This document shows positions 44,802 to 52,641 of a stretch of 64,000 bases of DNA, in pieces. The notes below the pieces were generated by a model. It searched no databases. It was not told the DNA's origin and was given only the letters and a program-made list of their open reading frames with translations. The position numbers and the translations under genes were made by a program. Numbering within the stretch: the stretch's first letter is position 1; every line of letters starts with the position of its first letter. The DNA comes from Candidatus Anaeroferrophillus wilburensis (lineage in GTDB: Bacteria; Desulfobacterota; Anaeroferrophillalia; Anaeroferrophillales; Anaeroferrophillaceae), in contig JAFGSY010000030.1 of NCBI GenBank assembly GCA_016934315.1, forward strand, positions 1 to 64,000. The letters are read 5' to 3'.

Positions 44802-45842
44802 TCAGGAAACCAGGGCCGGCCAGTCGCCGTTCATCTCCAGGTAGGCGGCAAGGTTGCGCGGCCGATATTGTGGCTCATTGTCCCATCGCTGTTTCACGCT
44901 GGCATGGAGCAGCACCGGTCCCTTGCCGTGGTCGATGGGCCGGTAATAGGGACTCTTGGAACGGTAGATATGGCGCCGTGAGTTGTGCAATGTAGCATCG
45001 GCGCGACCGTTCAAACTGGCCGTCAGATGGGGTTCCAGGGTCAATCCGGCCTGCTTGGCCTCAGCCATCATCCAGCCCAGCGGAATATCCGACAGCAGCC
45101 CGCCGGTTTCCTTGTCCGGCGCATAACTGCCGCCGATGTTGCTGTGCACCCCGGCAAACCAGACCTGTTTCAGGTCGAGCCCCGGCCGCGGCAGCCAGAC
45201 GGTGGGCTCGAAGTCAGAGCGTAGTTCGTCAATGGCCAGGGCGTGGCGGGCAATCTCAATGTTGGGGCCGATCTTGGTATCGTAGAATTCATCCTTTTTA
45301 TCCAGCAGGCCGAGGAAGGAGAAGGGAATTCCCAGGGCGCCCACCGTGTCCCACACCCCGGCAAAGGTCACCTGGCGGCTCGGATGGGCATGGGCCTCGC
45401 GAAAAGCAATGGATTTCTCCCCCCTGGGGGCGTAAGCCTTGCCCGGGTTTTTATAGTGCGCAAAAGCCACCTCGATGAGTCGGGCATCGGGCCGTTTGAG
45501 AATGCCGCAGTTGTATATCAGGCCGCACAAGCTGCGCACCGTATAAGCGCCGCGGCTGAAGCCGAACAGAAATATCTCGTCACCGGGGGCATAGTTCTGG
45601 ACGATGTAGCGGTAGTCGTCCATGATGTTTTTGTTCAGGCCCCTGCCGGTGGCGCCGCCGATCACCGGATCGTAATAGGAACCAATTCCCCAGTCGTAGA
45701 ATACCTGCTGCGGTTTCCCGTCGTCAGCCACCGGGCTTACGGCCCGTGCCAGACGCAGCACATTGGTGGGAAAATCGTTGCTCAGATCCTTTTCCGGCCG
45801 GTTCCAGGTGCCGTCGGCACAGATCACAATGCGCTTTTTCAT
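44802..45842 (-). CDS. DUF2235 alpha/beta-hydrolase (Tle1-like phospholipase fold)
   Basis: 346 aa. Nucleophile motif GFSRG with Ser96, Asp165 in GVWDTVGALG and His233 in GVHSNIGGSY form the expected triad; the N-terminus is VICADGTWNRP. DUF2235 includes type VI secretion phospholipase effectors of the Tle1 family, but also stand-alone enzymes. No VgrG, PAAR or immunity-like gene is adjacent and no signal peptide is seen, so a housekeeping lipase/esterase is equally possible. Confidence 0.82.
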   Translation of the reverse strand: MKKRIVICADGTWNRPEKDLSNDFPTNVLRLARAVSPVADDGKPQQVFYDWGIGSYYDPVIGGATGRGLNKNIMDDYRYIVQNYAPGDEIFLFGFSRGAYTVRSLCGLIYNCGILKRPDARLIEVAFAHYKNPGKAYAPRGEKSIAFREAHAHPSRQVTFAGVWDTVGALGIPFSFLGLLDKKDEFYDTKIGPNIEIARHALAIDELRSDFEPTVWLPRPGLDLKQVWFAGVHSNIGGSYAPDKETGGLLSDIPLGWMMAEAKQAGLTLEPHLTASLNGRADATLHNSRRHIYRSKSPYYRPIDHGKGPVLLHASVKQRWDNEPQYRPRNLAAYLEMNGDWPALVS

Positions 45843-45857
45843 CGGCTGGCTCCTTGT

Positions 45858-46301
45858 TCAATCCACCTCGACCGCTTCCTTGCACTTTCCACAGCGTCTG
45901 GCGCCGCGGAAAAGCTGCTCACCGCAATGGGGGCAATGGTAGCGCTTTTCCTCGGCTGCCACCCATTGTTCATCCCCCAGCTTTTTGCGCTCGGGAACCG
46001 CGCGGAGGATAACCTTTTTGCCAACCGGCACCGGAAAAGCTTCGATCAGCCGGCAGGGGAAATCGTCGCACTGGTGGCAGCCATCAATCTTTTTATCGGT
46101 GACGCAGGTCCGGATACCGCAGGTTTGACAGTAGCCAAACCGGTTATCTGACAAACATCCGCTGCAGGCTACCTGCTCAGGGGTGACGCCATAGGCACCG
46201 GCCAGTTTTTCCTTCAGCTTCTGGTTGTTGTCGCGGCTGGCCAGATAAATCCCGCAGACGCCGCAATAGAGCCCGCAGGGGGCCAATAATTCTTTATTCA
46301 T
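45858..46301 (-). CDS. DUF3795 cysteine-rich protein
   Basis: 147 aa with many Cys pairs: APCGLYCGVCGIYLA (8-22), CSGC, CQTCGIRTC, CHQCDDFPC and a C-terminal zinc-ribbon pair CPHCG...CGKC. Fits the DUF3795 family, of unknown function, presumably zinc- or iron-binding. GAGGAG is about 9 bases before ATG 46301. Tightly spaced between the DUF3750 and DUF2235 genes (23 and 15 bp). Confidence 0.78.
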   Translation of the reverse strand: MNKELLAPCGLYCGVCGIYLASRDNNQKLKEKLAGAYGVTPEQVACSGCLSDNRFGYCQTCGIRTCVTDKKIDGCHQCDDFPCRLIEAFPVPVGKKVILRAVPERKKLGDEQWVAAEEKRYHCPHCGEQLFRGARRCGKCKEAVEVD

Positions 46302-46324
46302 GAGCTGCATCTCCTCATCTTTTA

Positions 46325-46927
46325 TCATGAACCATGTTCATGAGCGCTGCATTCTCTTCCCATGGAAGAGTGCTTCTTGGCAAGTGCTTTTTCCCGCTTC
46401 GCATAGCCGCTGCCGATGGCCGAAAAGGGGAGCTCCAGCTCCAGCTGCGGCACCTGCCGGGCAACCCAGGCGGTAAAGGTATTGCTGTTGGGGCCTGGAA
46501 AAGCCCGGTAGGTTGTCTTCCAGGGGTAGGCATGGGCCGCCCGGTCAACGGCCTTAATCAGCCCGTCGATGCCAGTTCCCCGGTGTTCTTTGATGACCCA
46601 GGGTTTGGCATCGAACCAGATGCGATCAGGAATATCGCGGGCGATCCGCAGGACAGGCTGGCCACGGCGGAGCCGCCAGCCGACCACATCGTAAACGGTA
46701 TAAAAATTTTCACCGGCCCGTTTGGCGGCAATCCAGGTGTGAATGGCAAACCAACCCCGCCAGCCCCACGCCCTGGCCCCGTAAACCTGCAGCACCGCTT
46801 CATGGGTAGCGGCAGGGTCGGGAGCGATGCCTGCCGGTTCCCGACTGGCAGTCCGCCAGTCTTTGGCGTCCAAAGAGCTTGACAGCAGCAGGACAACCGC
46901 CAGCAATGCCGCCAGGAGCTTGAGCAT
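46325..46927 (-). CDS. DUF3750 protein, C-terminally short
   Basis: About 200 aa with an N-terminal hydrophobic signal/anchor (LKLLAALLAVVLLL). Family block VYGARAWGWRGWFAIHTWIAAK read in parts, plus WKTTYRAFPGPNSNTFTAWVARQVP. DUF3750 function is unknown. The last ~30 residues are basic and unlike what I recall of the family's hydrophobic Gly/Leu-rich end, so a truncation or frameshift near 46400 is possible. A GTG start at 46960 would add 11 residues. Confidence 0.68.
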   Translation of the reverse strand: MLKLLAALLAVVLLLSSSLDAKDWRTASREPAGIAPDPAATHEAVLQVYGARAWGWRGWFAIHTWIAAKRAGENFYTVYDVVGWRLRRGQPVLRIARDIPDRIWFDAKPWVIKEHRGTGIDGLIKAVDRAAHAYPWKTTYRAFPGPNSNTFTAWVARQVPQLELELPFSAIGSGYAKREKALAKKHSSMGRECSAHEHGS

Positions 46928-47061
46928 TATTCGCCATTTCTGCTTCAAAGAGTACCTCACCGGGCAAATACTTATGGAGAGAGCTTCCCAATAATTCTAT
47001 TTCCAATCATTAACTACTGGGTGAGGAATCTGCCGGGCAACCGATCTTTGACGACTACTTT

Positions 47062-47664
47062 TTATTTTTCAGCAGTTCCCCGGGCGGCAAGGGTCGTTTG
47101 CACCATCAGACGAAACAAAGATTCCAAACCCTGCTGTACGTCGATTGATTCGATGATGCCAAAAGCTCTCGCAATGGCCTCAAACGTCGATAAACCATAG
47201 GGATGAACCTCTTTGCGGATTCTCCATTCGCTTCGTGGCCCTTCCGGCAGGCGAACCATCTCAGCGTGTTCAATGCCGGGAAGTCTTTTTCCCATGCGGG
47301 CCGATTGGCTCCAGGTTCCGTCGGGAACAACTAAGGAGACAGGCCGGCTGTCTTGTGCCAGTAAAGAACGACTCAAGACAGGGGCCCCTTCTCCGGGGTA
47401 AAGCAGCAGCGTTCTGCGGCCCATTCCATGAAGGTCCGTAAAATCCAGGATCTCATGGGAGTTGCCTTGAACCCGCAACTCACTGTTGGGCAGGGCTGCC
47501 AGGGCAAGAGGCCCCGTTGCGGTGGGTTTGCCCTGTTCCCGACGATGCATCACCAGGATAAGGCGAGTTGCCAACATATAGTTGGGAATGAACGCGCAAA
47601 TGCACTGGTGGCTATGCATCCGACATCGCGGGCAGCGTATACTTCGTTTCGTTCGAATTCCCAC
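47062..47664 (-). CDS. DTW-domain tRNA-uridine aminocarboxypropyltransferase
   Basis: Family members transfer the 3-amino-3-carboxypropyl group of SAM to uridine in tRNA (acp3U; E. coli TapT). 200 aa. Zinc-type Cys motif CPRCRMHSHQCIC (11-23), motif VMHRREQGKPTATG, DGTW (about 115-118, the DTW core) and SEWRIRKEVHPYGLSTFEA. GTG start with AGGATG upstream. Confidence 0.85.
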   Translation of the reverse strand: MGIRTKRSIRCPRCRMHSHQCICAFIPNYMLATRLILVMHRREQGKPTATGPLALAALPNSELRVQGNSHEILDFTDLHGMGRRTLLLYPGEGAPVLSRSLLAQDSRPVSLVVPDGTWSQSARMGKRLPGIEHAEMVRLPEGPRSEWRIRKEVHPYGLSTFEAIARAFGIIESIDVQQGLESLFRLMVQTTLAARGTAEK

Positions 47665-47842
47665 GTTTCATCCTGTAAGCAGGCAGCTTTCCGGCAGGGG
47701 AGTGCGGGGCAGGCCAACAATAAAAGATTGGCTAATATAGTGATATTTTAGATTAACAATAAATATGCAACAGGTTTATATAACATGATAATTTATTGAT
47801 AGCTATTGATTCTACAGCCATTCATCAAATCCAAGGAACATT

Positions 47843-48520
47843 TCAGCCAAGAGACGCATAAATGTGCATAGCCTCATCAACAAAGCTCTTCAGCTCATTC
47901 GGTTTCACCTTCTTTCCCTGGTGATACATCAACGTCCATTGATCCATTGCTTCGACAGTCCATCCTGGATATTGCATCAGGACCTCTTGGGTTTTTTCGG
48001 CAACCAGATCGCTTACATGCTCAAGTTTGACACTGCTGAAAACGCGATAATGCTGTGCGAACTCTGGATAGAGACTCAGATCAATTTCTTCGTATCCGGA
48101 CATCCAATTGGCAAGTTTCTGCGTCAACGACCGCATGAATTGGACGGTAAATCGTTCTTTCATTTTGGTTTCAACAACCAGCTTCGGCCACTTTCCGCCA
48201 TTGGTTTCAAACAGCGCAGCAGTCTGCCTTACTGTCTGATCACGGGGGATATCGTATTCATAGTCGAAAATCATCAATTTTGGTTCGGTGCGAATAAACA
48301 CATTTTTCATGTCGCCACCCGATGGTTCAAGACAAAATAATCGGAGTGGGGCTATATCATCCTTGGGATTGGTTGCGATATACTGGTGTCGGGAAAAACC
48401 TAGCTCTGCGGCGTATGCTGTCAATTCATTGAGTCGTTTTTTGGGGAGGATAAACGACCAGTAAAAAATAGCACCACCGACAACAAGCGCGAGAATGATA
48501 AAAAGGAAAATGGTGGTCAT
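47843..48520 (-). CDS. single-pass membrane protein, unknown
   Basis: 225 aa, not recognised. One N-terminal membrane helix (about 3-25) followed by a soluble cytoplasmic-type domain of mixed alpha/beta character (e.g. PLRLFCLEPSGGDMKNVFIR, KWPKLVVETK). AAGGA is 6 bases before the ATG. The surrounding 47.7-50.5 kb is more A+T-rich than the neighbouring housekeeping DNA, consistent with later acquisition. Confidence 0.6.
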   Translation of the reverse strand: MTTIFLFIILALVVGGAIFYWSFILPKKRLNELTAYAAELGFSRHQYIATNPKDDIAPLRLFCLEPSGGDMKNVFIRTEPKLMIFDYEYDIPRDQTVRQTAALFETNGGKWPKLVVETKMKERFTVQFMRSLTQKLANWMSGYEEIDLSLYPEFAQHYRVFSSVKLEHVSDLVAEKTQEVLMQYPGWTVEAMDQWTLMYHQGKKVKPNELKSFVDEAMHIYASLG

Positions 48521-48561
48521 ATATGATCCTTCCTCATTGTCAATACGAAGATATTATCGGG

Positions 48562-48583
48562 CTCCGGGGCAAGCCCCGGGGAG
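48562..48583. repeat. GC-rich palindromic hairpin between permease and unknown gene
   Basis: CTCCGGGGC-AA-GCCCCGG-G-GAG: a 7-bp perfect stem extended by three pairs past one bulged G. It stands out in an A+T-rich gap and looks like a REP-type extragenic palindrome. No T-run follows on the minus strand, so it is not a clear terminator; it may stabilise the permease mRNA 3' end. Confidence 0.5.
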
Positions 48584-48609
48584 TTTCGCTGTCCGAGTAC
48601 ATGTGCATG

Positions 48610-49941
48610 TCAGCTACCTATTTCATGGTTTTTGCCTCTGGCATACAACCACGATCCAGCCGTTAATAATACATATATCCCCACAATAAAAAGCAACTGT
48701 CGGGGCTGATTATTAAATTCGTAATATAAAATCAGTGCTGTTCCAGATAAAAGCCCAAGAAAGGAAAGAACAGTAATAAATGCCGATGAGTTGGTTGCCT
48801 TACGGATCTGGTAATTGGCAAATGCCATCAGGAGAGATACCAGCAAAAAAGTGATGCTGCCAAATTCAAGAATAACCTCCAGCCCACCGGTAAGCACAAG
48901 TAGAAATGCCAAGATAGCCATAGTCAGAATAGCAAAAACAGGAATGTGGTTGATGCGCTTTGCCAGCAGGGAAGGGAAGTAGCCGTCATCAGCAATGACA
49001 GCCATTTGTCTTGACGCTCCAAATACCGTTCCGCTGATAGCGCTGCTTGTTGCCAGCAAAGCTCCCAGAATAACGAGTTCCGTTCCCCAATGGCCCAATA
49101 TCTTCCCTGTGCCGGCAGCAAGGGCATATTCCTTATTGCGTATGATTGAGTCAAAGGGGATTGCCAGGATCGCCCCCAGAGAAATAACCACATAAATCAG
49201 AATCGCAATGAAGATGGCGGAATAAATTGCTTTTGGAATGTTCTTTTCAGGGTTTTTCATTTCGCTGACAGCATTAATAACGAGCTGAAAGCCTTCGTAT
49301 GCCACAAAGGTGATGGAAGCAACTATGAGTATTGATACGATGCTTGTGTTGCCGTTATGCTGTAATAACACCGGCAGAGTCGTTTGACTGTTGTTAATAA
49401 GTACGAATGAGATAATTGCCAGCAGCACCAATTTGGTATAAACCATAATATCTTCGATTTCACCCATGCCTTTAACACTCCATATATTGACAAGTGTAAA
49501 GGTAAGAATGACCAATCCGGCGACAAGTTTTCTCAGCAATTCACTATCAGCATAAGAAAAACTACTGAGAGCATACGATGCGAAAGTATACGCATACAGT
49601 GCAAGAGTGCTGATGTAGCCGAAGATTACCCACCAGCCGATAAGGGATGCTGCAAAATGAGAGTTTGAAAATGTTTTTTTGAAAAAAGAGTAGGTGGCCC
49701 CCTCATCCTGATAGTAAACCCCCAGTTTGACATAGGAATAGGCGGCCAGCAGGGCAACTATTCCACCAAGAACTATCACCAATGGCGTAAATACGCCAAC
49801 CATTGCGACTGAAATCCCGAGAATGGTAAAAATTCCACCCCCCACCATCCCACCGAGGGCGATGGCAATGAGTTCGGGAACGCCGAGAACTTTGTTTCGT
49901 TTTCTATGGCATGAATGATTATGGTTTGTTGGACAAGTCAT
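48610..49941 (-). CDS. APC-superfamily amino-acid permease
   Basis: 443 aa, about twelve membrane helices. Helix 1 has the substrate-binding GGMVGGGIFTILG (about 31-43) and helix 6 the FVAYEGFQLVINAVSEMKNPEKNIPKA pattern (read in parts) typical of amino-acid/polyamine permeases. The N-terminus MTCPTNHNHSCHRKR is unusually rich in Cys/His and might bind metal. The substrate is not predictable. Precedes the unknown membrane protein gene and follows a VOC gene by 31 bp. Confidence 0.85.
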   Translation of the reverse strand: MTCPTNHNHSCHRKRNKVLGVPELIAIALGGMVGGGIFTILGISVAMVGVFTPLVIVLGGIVALLAAYSYVKLGVYYQDEGATYSFFKKTFSNSHFAASLIGWWVIFGYISTLALYAYTFASYALSSFSYADSELLRKLVAGLVILTFTLVNIWSVKGMGEIEDIMVYTKLVLLAIISFVLINNSQTTLPVLLQHNGNTSIVSILIVASITFVAYEGFQLVINAVSEMKNPEKNIPKAIYSAIFIAILIYVVISLGAILAIPFDSIIRNKEYALAAGTGKILGHWGTELVILGALLATSSAISGTVFGASRQMAVIADDGYFPSLLAKRINHIPVFAILTMAILAFLLVLTGGLEVILEFGSITFLLVSLLMAFANYQIRKATNSSAFITVLSFLGLLSGTALILYYEFNNQPRQLLFIVGIYVLLTAGSWLYARGKNHEIGS

Positions 49942-49972
49942 CTAACACCCGTGCAACTGACGTCGAGCTGGC

Positions 49973-50332
49973 CTAATTGGGCGACCAGAACTCAATCCTA
50001 TTGCCCTCAGGATCATAAAGGTGAACGACTTTAGCCCCCCAGGGATGATCTCTTGTTGGTGTTGGCTTAAGTCCTGCCTCGTGCAAATATGAATATGCCG
50101 CTTCAATATCATCGACTTCAAGCGTGATGGTAATGCCTTTGCCATCGCTGCTGTCAATAGAGGTCATCTTTTCATCTGCAATGCTTAAACGAGATGCCTC
50201 ATTTAATTCGAACTCTACGAACCATGGACGAGAAGTCGTCACCTTCAACCCCAGTTGCGTTTGATAAAATGCGACCGTCTCTTGCCATTTCCGACAATAC
50301 AAGATCGTGTTAACGGTTTTTATAGCCATCAT
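49973..50332 (-). CDS. VOC-superfamily (glyoxalase/bleomycin-resistance fold) protein
   Basis: 119 aa. Two beta-alpha-beta-beta-beta modules: TILYCRKWQETVAFYQTQLGL start and LKPTPTRDHPWGAKVVHLYDPEGNRIEFW end; the C-terminal Glu of IEFW is the usual metal ligand. Activity (lyase, dioxygenase or binding protein) is open. ATG at 50332 or 50329; SD weak. Confidence 0.82.
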   Translation of the reverse strand: MMAIKTVNTILYCRKWQETVAFYQTQLGLKVTTSRPWFVEFELNEASRLSIADEKMTSIDSSDGKGITITLEVDDIEAAYSYLHEAGLKPTPTRDHPWGAKVVHLYDPEGNRIEFWSPN

Positions 50333-50549
50333 CCAGGTTGAACCGATCCCTTGCTATGCAATCTTTAGCTTATCAAAGCGGATTTAATTTCCATATGGTT
50401 TACAAAAAACACAAAATATTGCCGCGAGTAGTAATAGATGAAATTTGAATAGAGCTCTCAGTGTTTTATTCATACTGTTTATGAGTAATTTTTGTGGGAG
50501 AGGGATCATTTTTGGATGATGTTCCACTTGAGGGGCTGTCAGGATTAAA

Positions 50550-50564
50550 AGGCAGTTTCTGCCT
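50550..50564 (-). terminator. candidate terminator after the PAS hybrid kinase gene
   Basis: On the minus strand AGGCAG-AAA-CTGCCT followed by TTTAAT, 10 bp after the kinase stop. The stem is only 6 bp and the T-run short. The rest of the 50333-50573 gap is A+T-rich with no gene seen. Confidence 0.45.
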
Positions 50565-50573
50565 CTATGACCA

Positions 50574-52475
50574 TCATGCCTTCAGAGATTCATGCACCTT
50601 TTTAGACAATTCTCGAATGTTGAACGGCTTGGAAATGAACTGAACGCCCTTGTCCAAAACACCGTGGTTAACGATAATGTTTGCTGTATAGCCGGACATA
50701 TAAAGCACCTTGAGATCCGGTCTTACTGATTTCAGTCTTTCATAGAGAACCTTGCCATTCATTTTGGGCATGACGACGTCCGTAATGAGCAAATCGACTG
50801 TGTCTTGCTCCTTGGCGAAAACGGCAATGGCTTCTTCCGGCCCAGCAGCGGACACAACCGTATATCCCAGTTCCCGTAGACTTATTTCGGTCACTTCGCG
50901 CACCATTTCATCGTCTTCCACCAGAAATACCGTTTCCGATCCAGACACCGGTTCCTGATTTTCGGCTATCTTTAACGGCTCGGCTTCACCCGTTGAAGCC
51001 GGTATGTATATCCTGAAGGTGGTTCCGCGGTCCGGTTCGCTGTAGACATTTATGAAGCCGCCGCCCTGTTTCACGATTCCGTATACGGTGGACAACCCTA
51101 GCCCGGTGCCTTTGCCGATTTCCTTTGTGGTGAAGAAGGGTTCGAAAATATGGTCGATGTTTTCTGCATCCATGCCGATGCCATTGTCGCTGACTGAAAT
51201 CTGCACGAAATCACCCGGTATGAATCCTATGTGTTTCCGGCAGTAGGCCTCATCCAGACTCACGTTGGCTGTTTCAAAGGTCAAACTGCCGCCTGCCGGC
51301 ATGGCATCGCGGGCGTTGATTGCAAGATTCATAAGAATTTGCTCGATCTGGGTCTGGTCAAATTCGATATTCCTGATATCTCGGGAGGGGAAAAACTCCA
51401 GGGTGATATCTTCCCCGATCAATCGCGATAGGTTGTTTTCGAAACTACTGATGAGGTCGTTGATGTTCAGTACTTTCGGCTCGAAAACCTGTTTTCTGGA
51501 AAAAGCCAGTAACTGTTGGGTAATTTCCTGGGCACGCTTGGTGGCCTGTTGAATCTGTTCAAGCTCGCGTATAAACTGGTCGTCTGGAGCGAGCTTGATT
51601 TTAATGAGCTCCGAGTACCCCATTATGACGCTCAGCATGTTGTTGAAGTCGTGGGCAACACCTCCGGCCAGGCGTCCGACGGACTCCATTTTCTGGGATT
51701 GAATGAGTTGGGCCTCAAGCTTTTTGCGCTCATTGTTGGCATTCACCCGGTCAGATATGTCGCGGACATAGGCGACATGGTGCACCTGATCCTCGAAGTC
51801 AATATTTGTGGAAGAAATCTCCACTGGGAATACCGTGCCATCTTTTCGCCGGTGCAGCCTTTCGAGCCGTGCACCGCCGCTTTTTCTCACGTTCTGCCAA
51901 TGCGGTCCCCACAGCTCTTGCGTAAATCCCACGTCGATATCCCACAGGTTAAGTTGCATAAGCTCGTCCCGGCTGTAACCCAGCGAACGGCAGGCTTGCG
52001 CGTTGACATAGGGGAACTGGCCTTCAGCGTTTATCCAAAACACCGCATCGGGCGACGACGCCACCGAAAGCTGGAACCGCCTGAGGGCGTCCTCTTTTGC
52101 CAAACGTAGAGATATATCCCGCACGATGGCCCACATGCCCATCGGCTGGCCATTGGGATCCTTGGCCAGGACGATCCTCAGCTCCACCGGCACGATGCTG
52201 CCGTCTTTGCGGAGGATCTCTTTTTCAAATATGTCGGAGTAACCCTTTACCAGTACCTGCTCATCGATGATCCGTTTTTCAAGACTATGCCATTTCGTAG
52301 GGGTGAGATCGAAAATGCTCAATTCAAGCAGTTCGTCCTTTGTATAGCCGACCAGATCCAGATATAGTTGGTTGGCCTCTATCACTCGGCCATTCACATC
52401 AGCAACCCCAAAGGCGTCCATCATATTTGCACAGAGTTGTTGGTACAAGGTTTCTGGATAAGTTCCATTTGTCAT
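50574..52475 (-). CDS. hybrid histidine kinase (PAS-PAS-HisKA-HATPase-REC)
   Basis: 633 aa soluble kinase. Two PAS domains (about 8-125 and 130-245, each ending in a PAC-like segment), HisKA with His275 in GGVAHDFNN, HATPase with NARDAMPAGG, DNGIGMD and GTGLGLSTVYGIVKQ, and a C-terminal receiver with EDDEMVRE and Asp near 561 (LLITDVVMPKMNG). The start at 52475 is chosen because GGAG lies 7 bases upstream. It begins one base after the stop of the 54-aa ORF, so it may be translated by coupling from the DUF4062 gene series. Confidence 0.88.
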   Translation of the reverse strand: MTNGTYPETLYQQLCANMMDAFGVADVNGRVIEANQLYLDLVGYTKDELLELSIFDLTPTKWHSLEKRIIDEQVLVKGYSDIFEKEILRKDGSIVPVELRIVLAKDPNGQPMGMWAIVRDISLRLAKEDALRRFQLSVASSPDAVFWINAEGQFPYVNAQACRSLGYSRDELMQLNLWDIDVGFTQELWGPHWQNVRKSGGARLERLHRRKDGTVFPVEISSTNIDFEDQVHHVAYVRDISDRVNANNERKKLEAQLIQSQKMESVGRLAGGVAHDFNNMLSVIMGYSELIKIKLAPDDQFIRELEQIQQATKRAQEITQQLLAFSRKQVFEPKVLNINDLISSFENNLSRLIGEDITLEFFPSRDIRNIEFDQTQIEQILMNLAINARDAMPAGGSLTFETANVSLDEAYCRKHIGFIPGDFVQISVSDNGIGMDAENIDHIFEPFFTTKEIGKGTGLGLSTVYGIVKQGGGFINVYSEPDRGTTFRIYIPASTGEAEPLKIAENQEPVSGSETVFLVEDDEMVREVTEISLRELGYTVVSAAGPEEAIAVFAKEQDTVDLLITDVVMPKMNGKVLYERLKSVRPDLKVLYMSGYTANIIVNHGVLDKGVQFISKPFNIRELSKKVHESLKA

Positions 52476-52476
52476 A

Positions 52477-52641
52477 TCAAGTCTCCAAGCGAGAGCGCGG
52501 GGCATCTACGATGGCCCCGAGCAGCGCCTTGACCTGCGGGGTAACTTGCAGGGTATCTTGCGGGGTGACTTTTCTAGTGACTTGGGCCTCATGGGCCTCG
52601 ACTTGTCCGCTCATTTGCCCGGTGGCCACACTGATATTCAT
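52477..52641 (-). CDS. 54-aa QVTPQV-type peptide, remnant of a COG2865-like regulator
   Basis: Short ORF whose ATG overlaps the stop of the DUF4062 gene (ATGA) and whose stop lies one base before the kinase start, so both junctions look translationally coupled. It contains VTPQDTLQVTPQVKALLGAI. This matches the (G/Q)QVTPQV linker that precedes the winged helix in COG2865/Fic-associated ATP-binding regulators, but the winged helix that should follow is missing. Either a decayed fragment or a small coupling peptide. Confidence 0.55.
   Translation of the reverse strand: MNISVATGQMSGQVEAHEAQVTRKVTPQDTLQVTPQVKALLGAIVDAPRSRLET

Noticed and set aside
45243-46151. 302-codon plus-strand frame over the DUF2235 and DUF3795 genes
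   Set aside because: Crosses two real genes on the opposite strand and has no recognisable motif.
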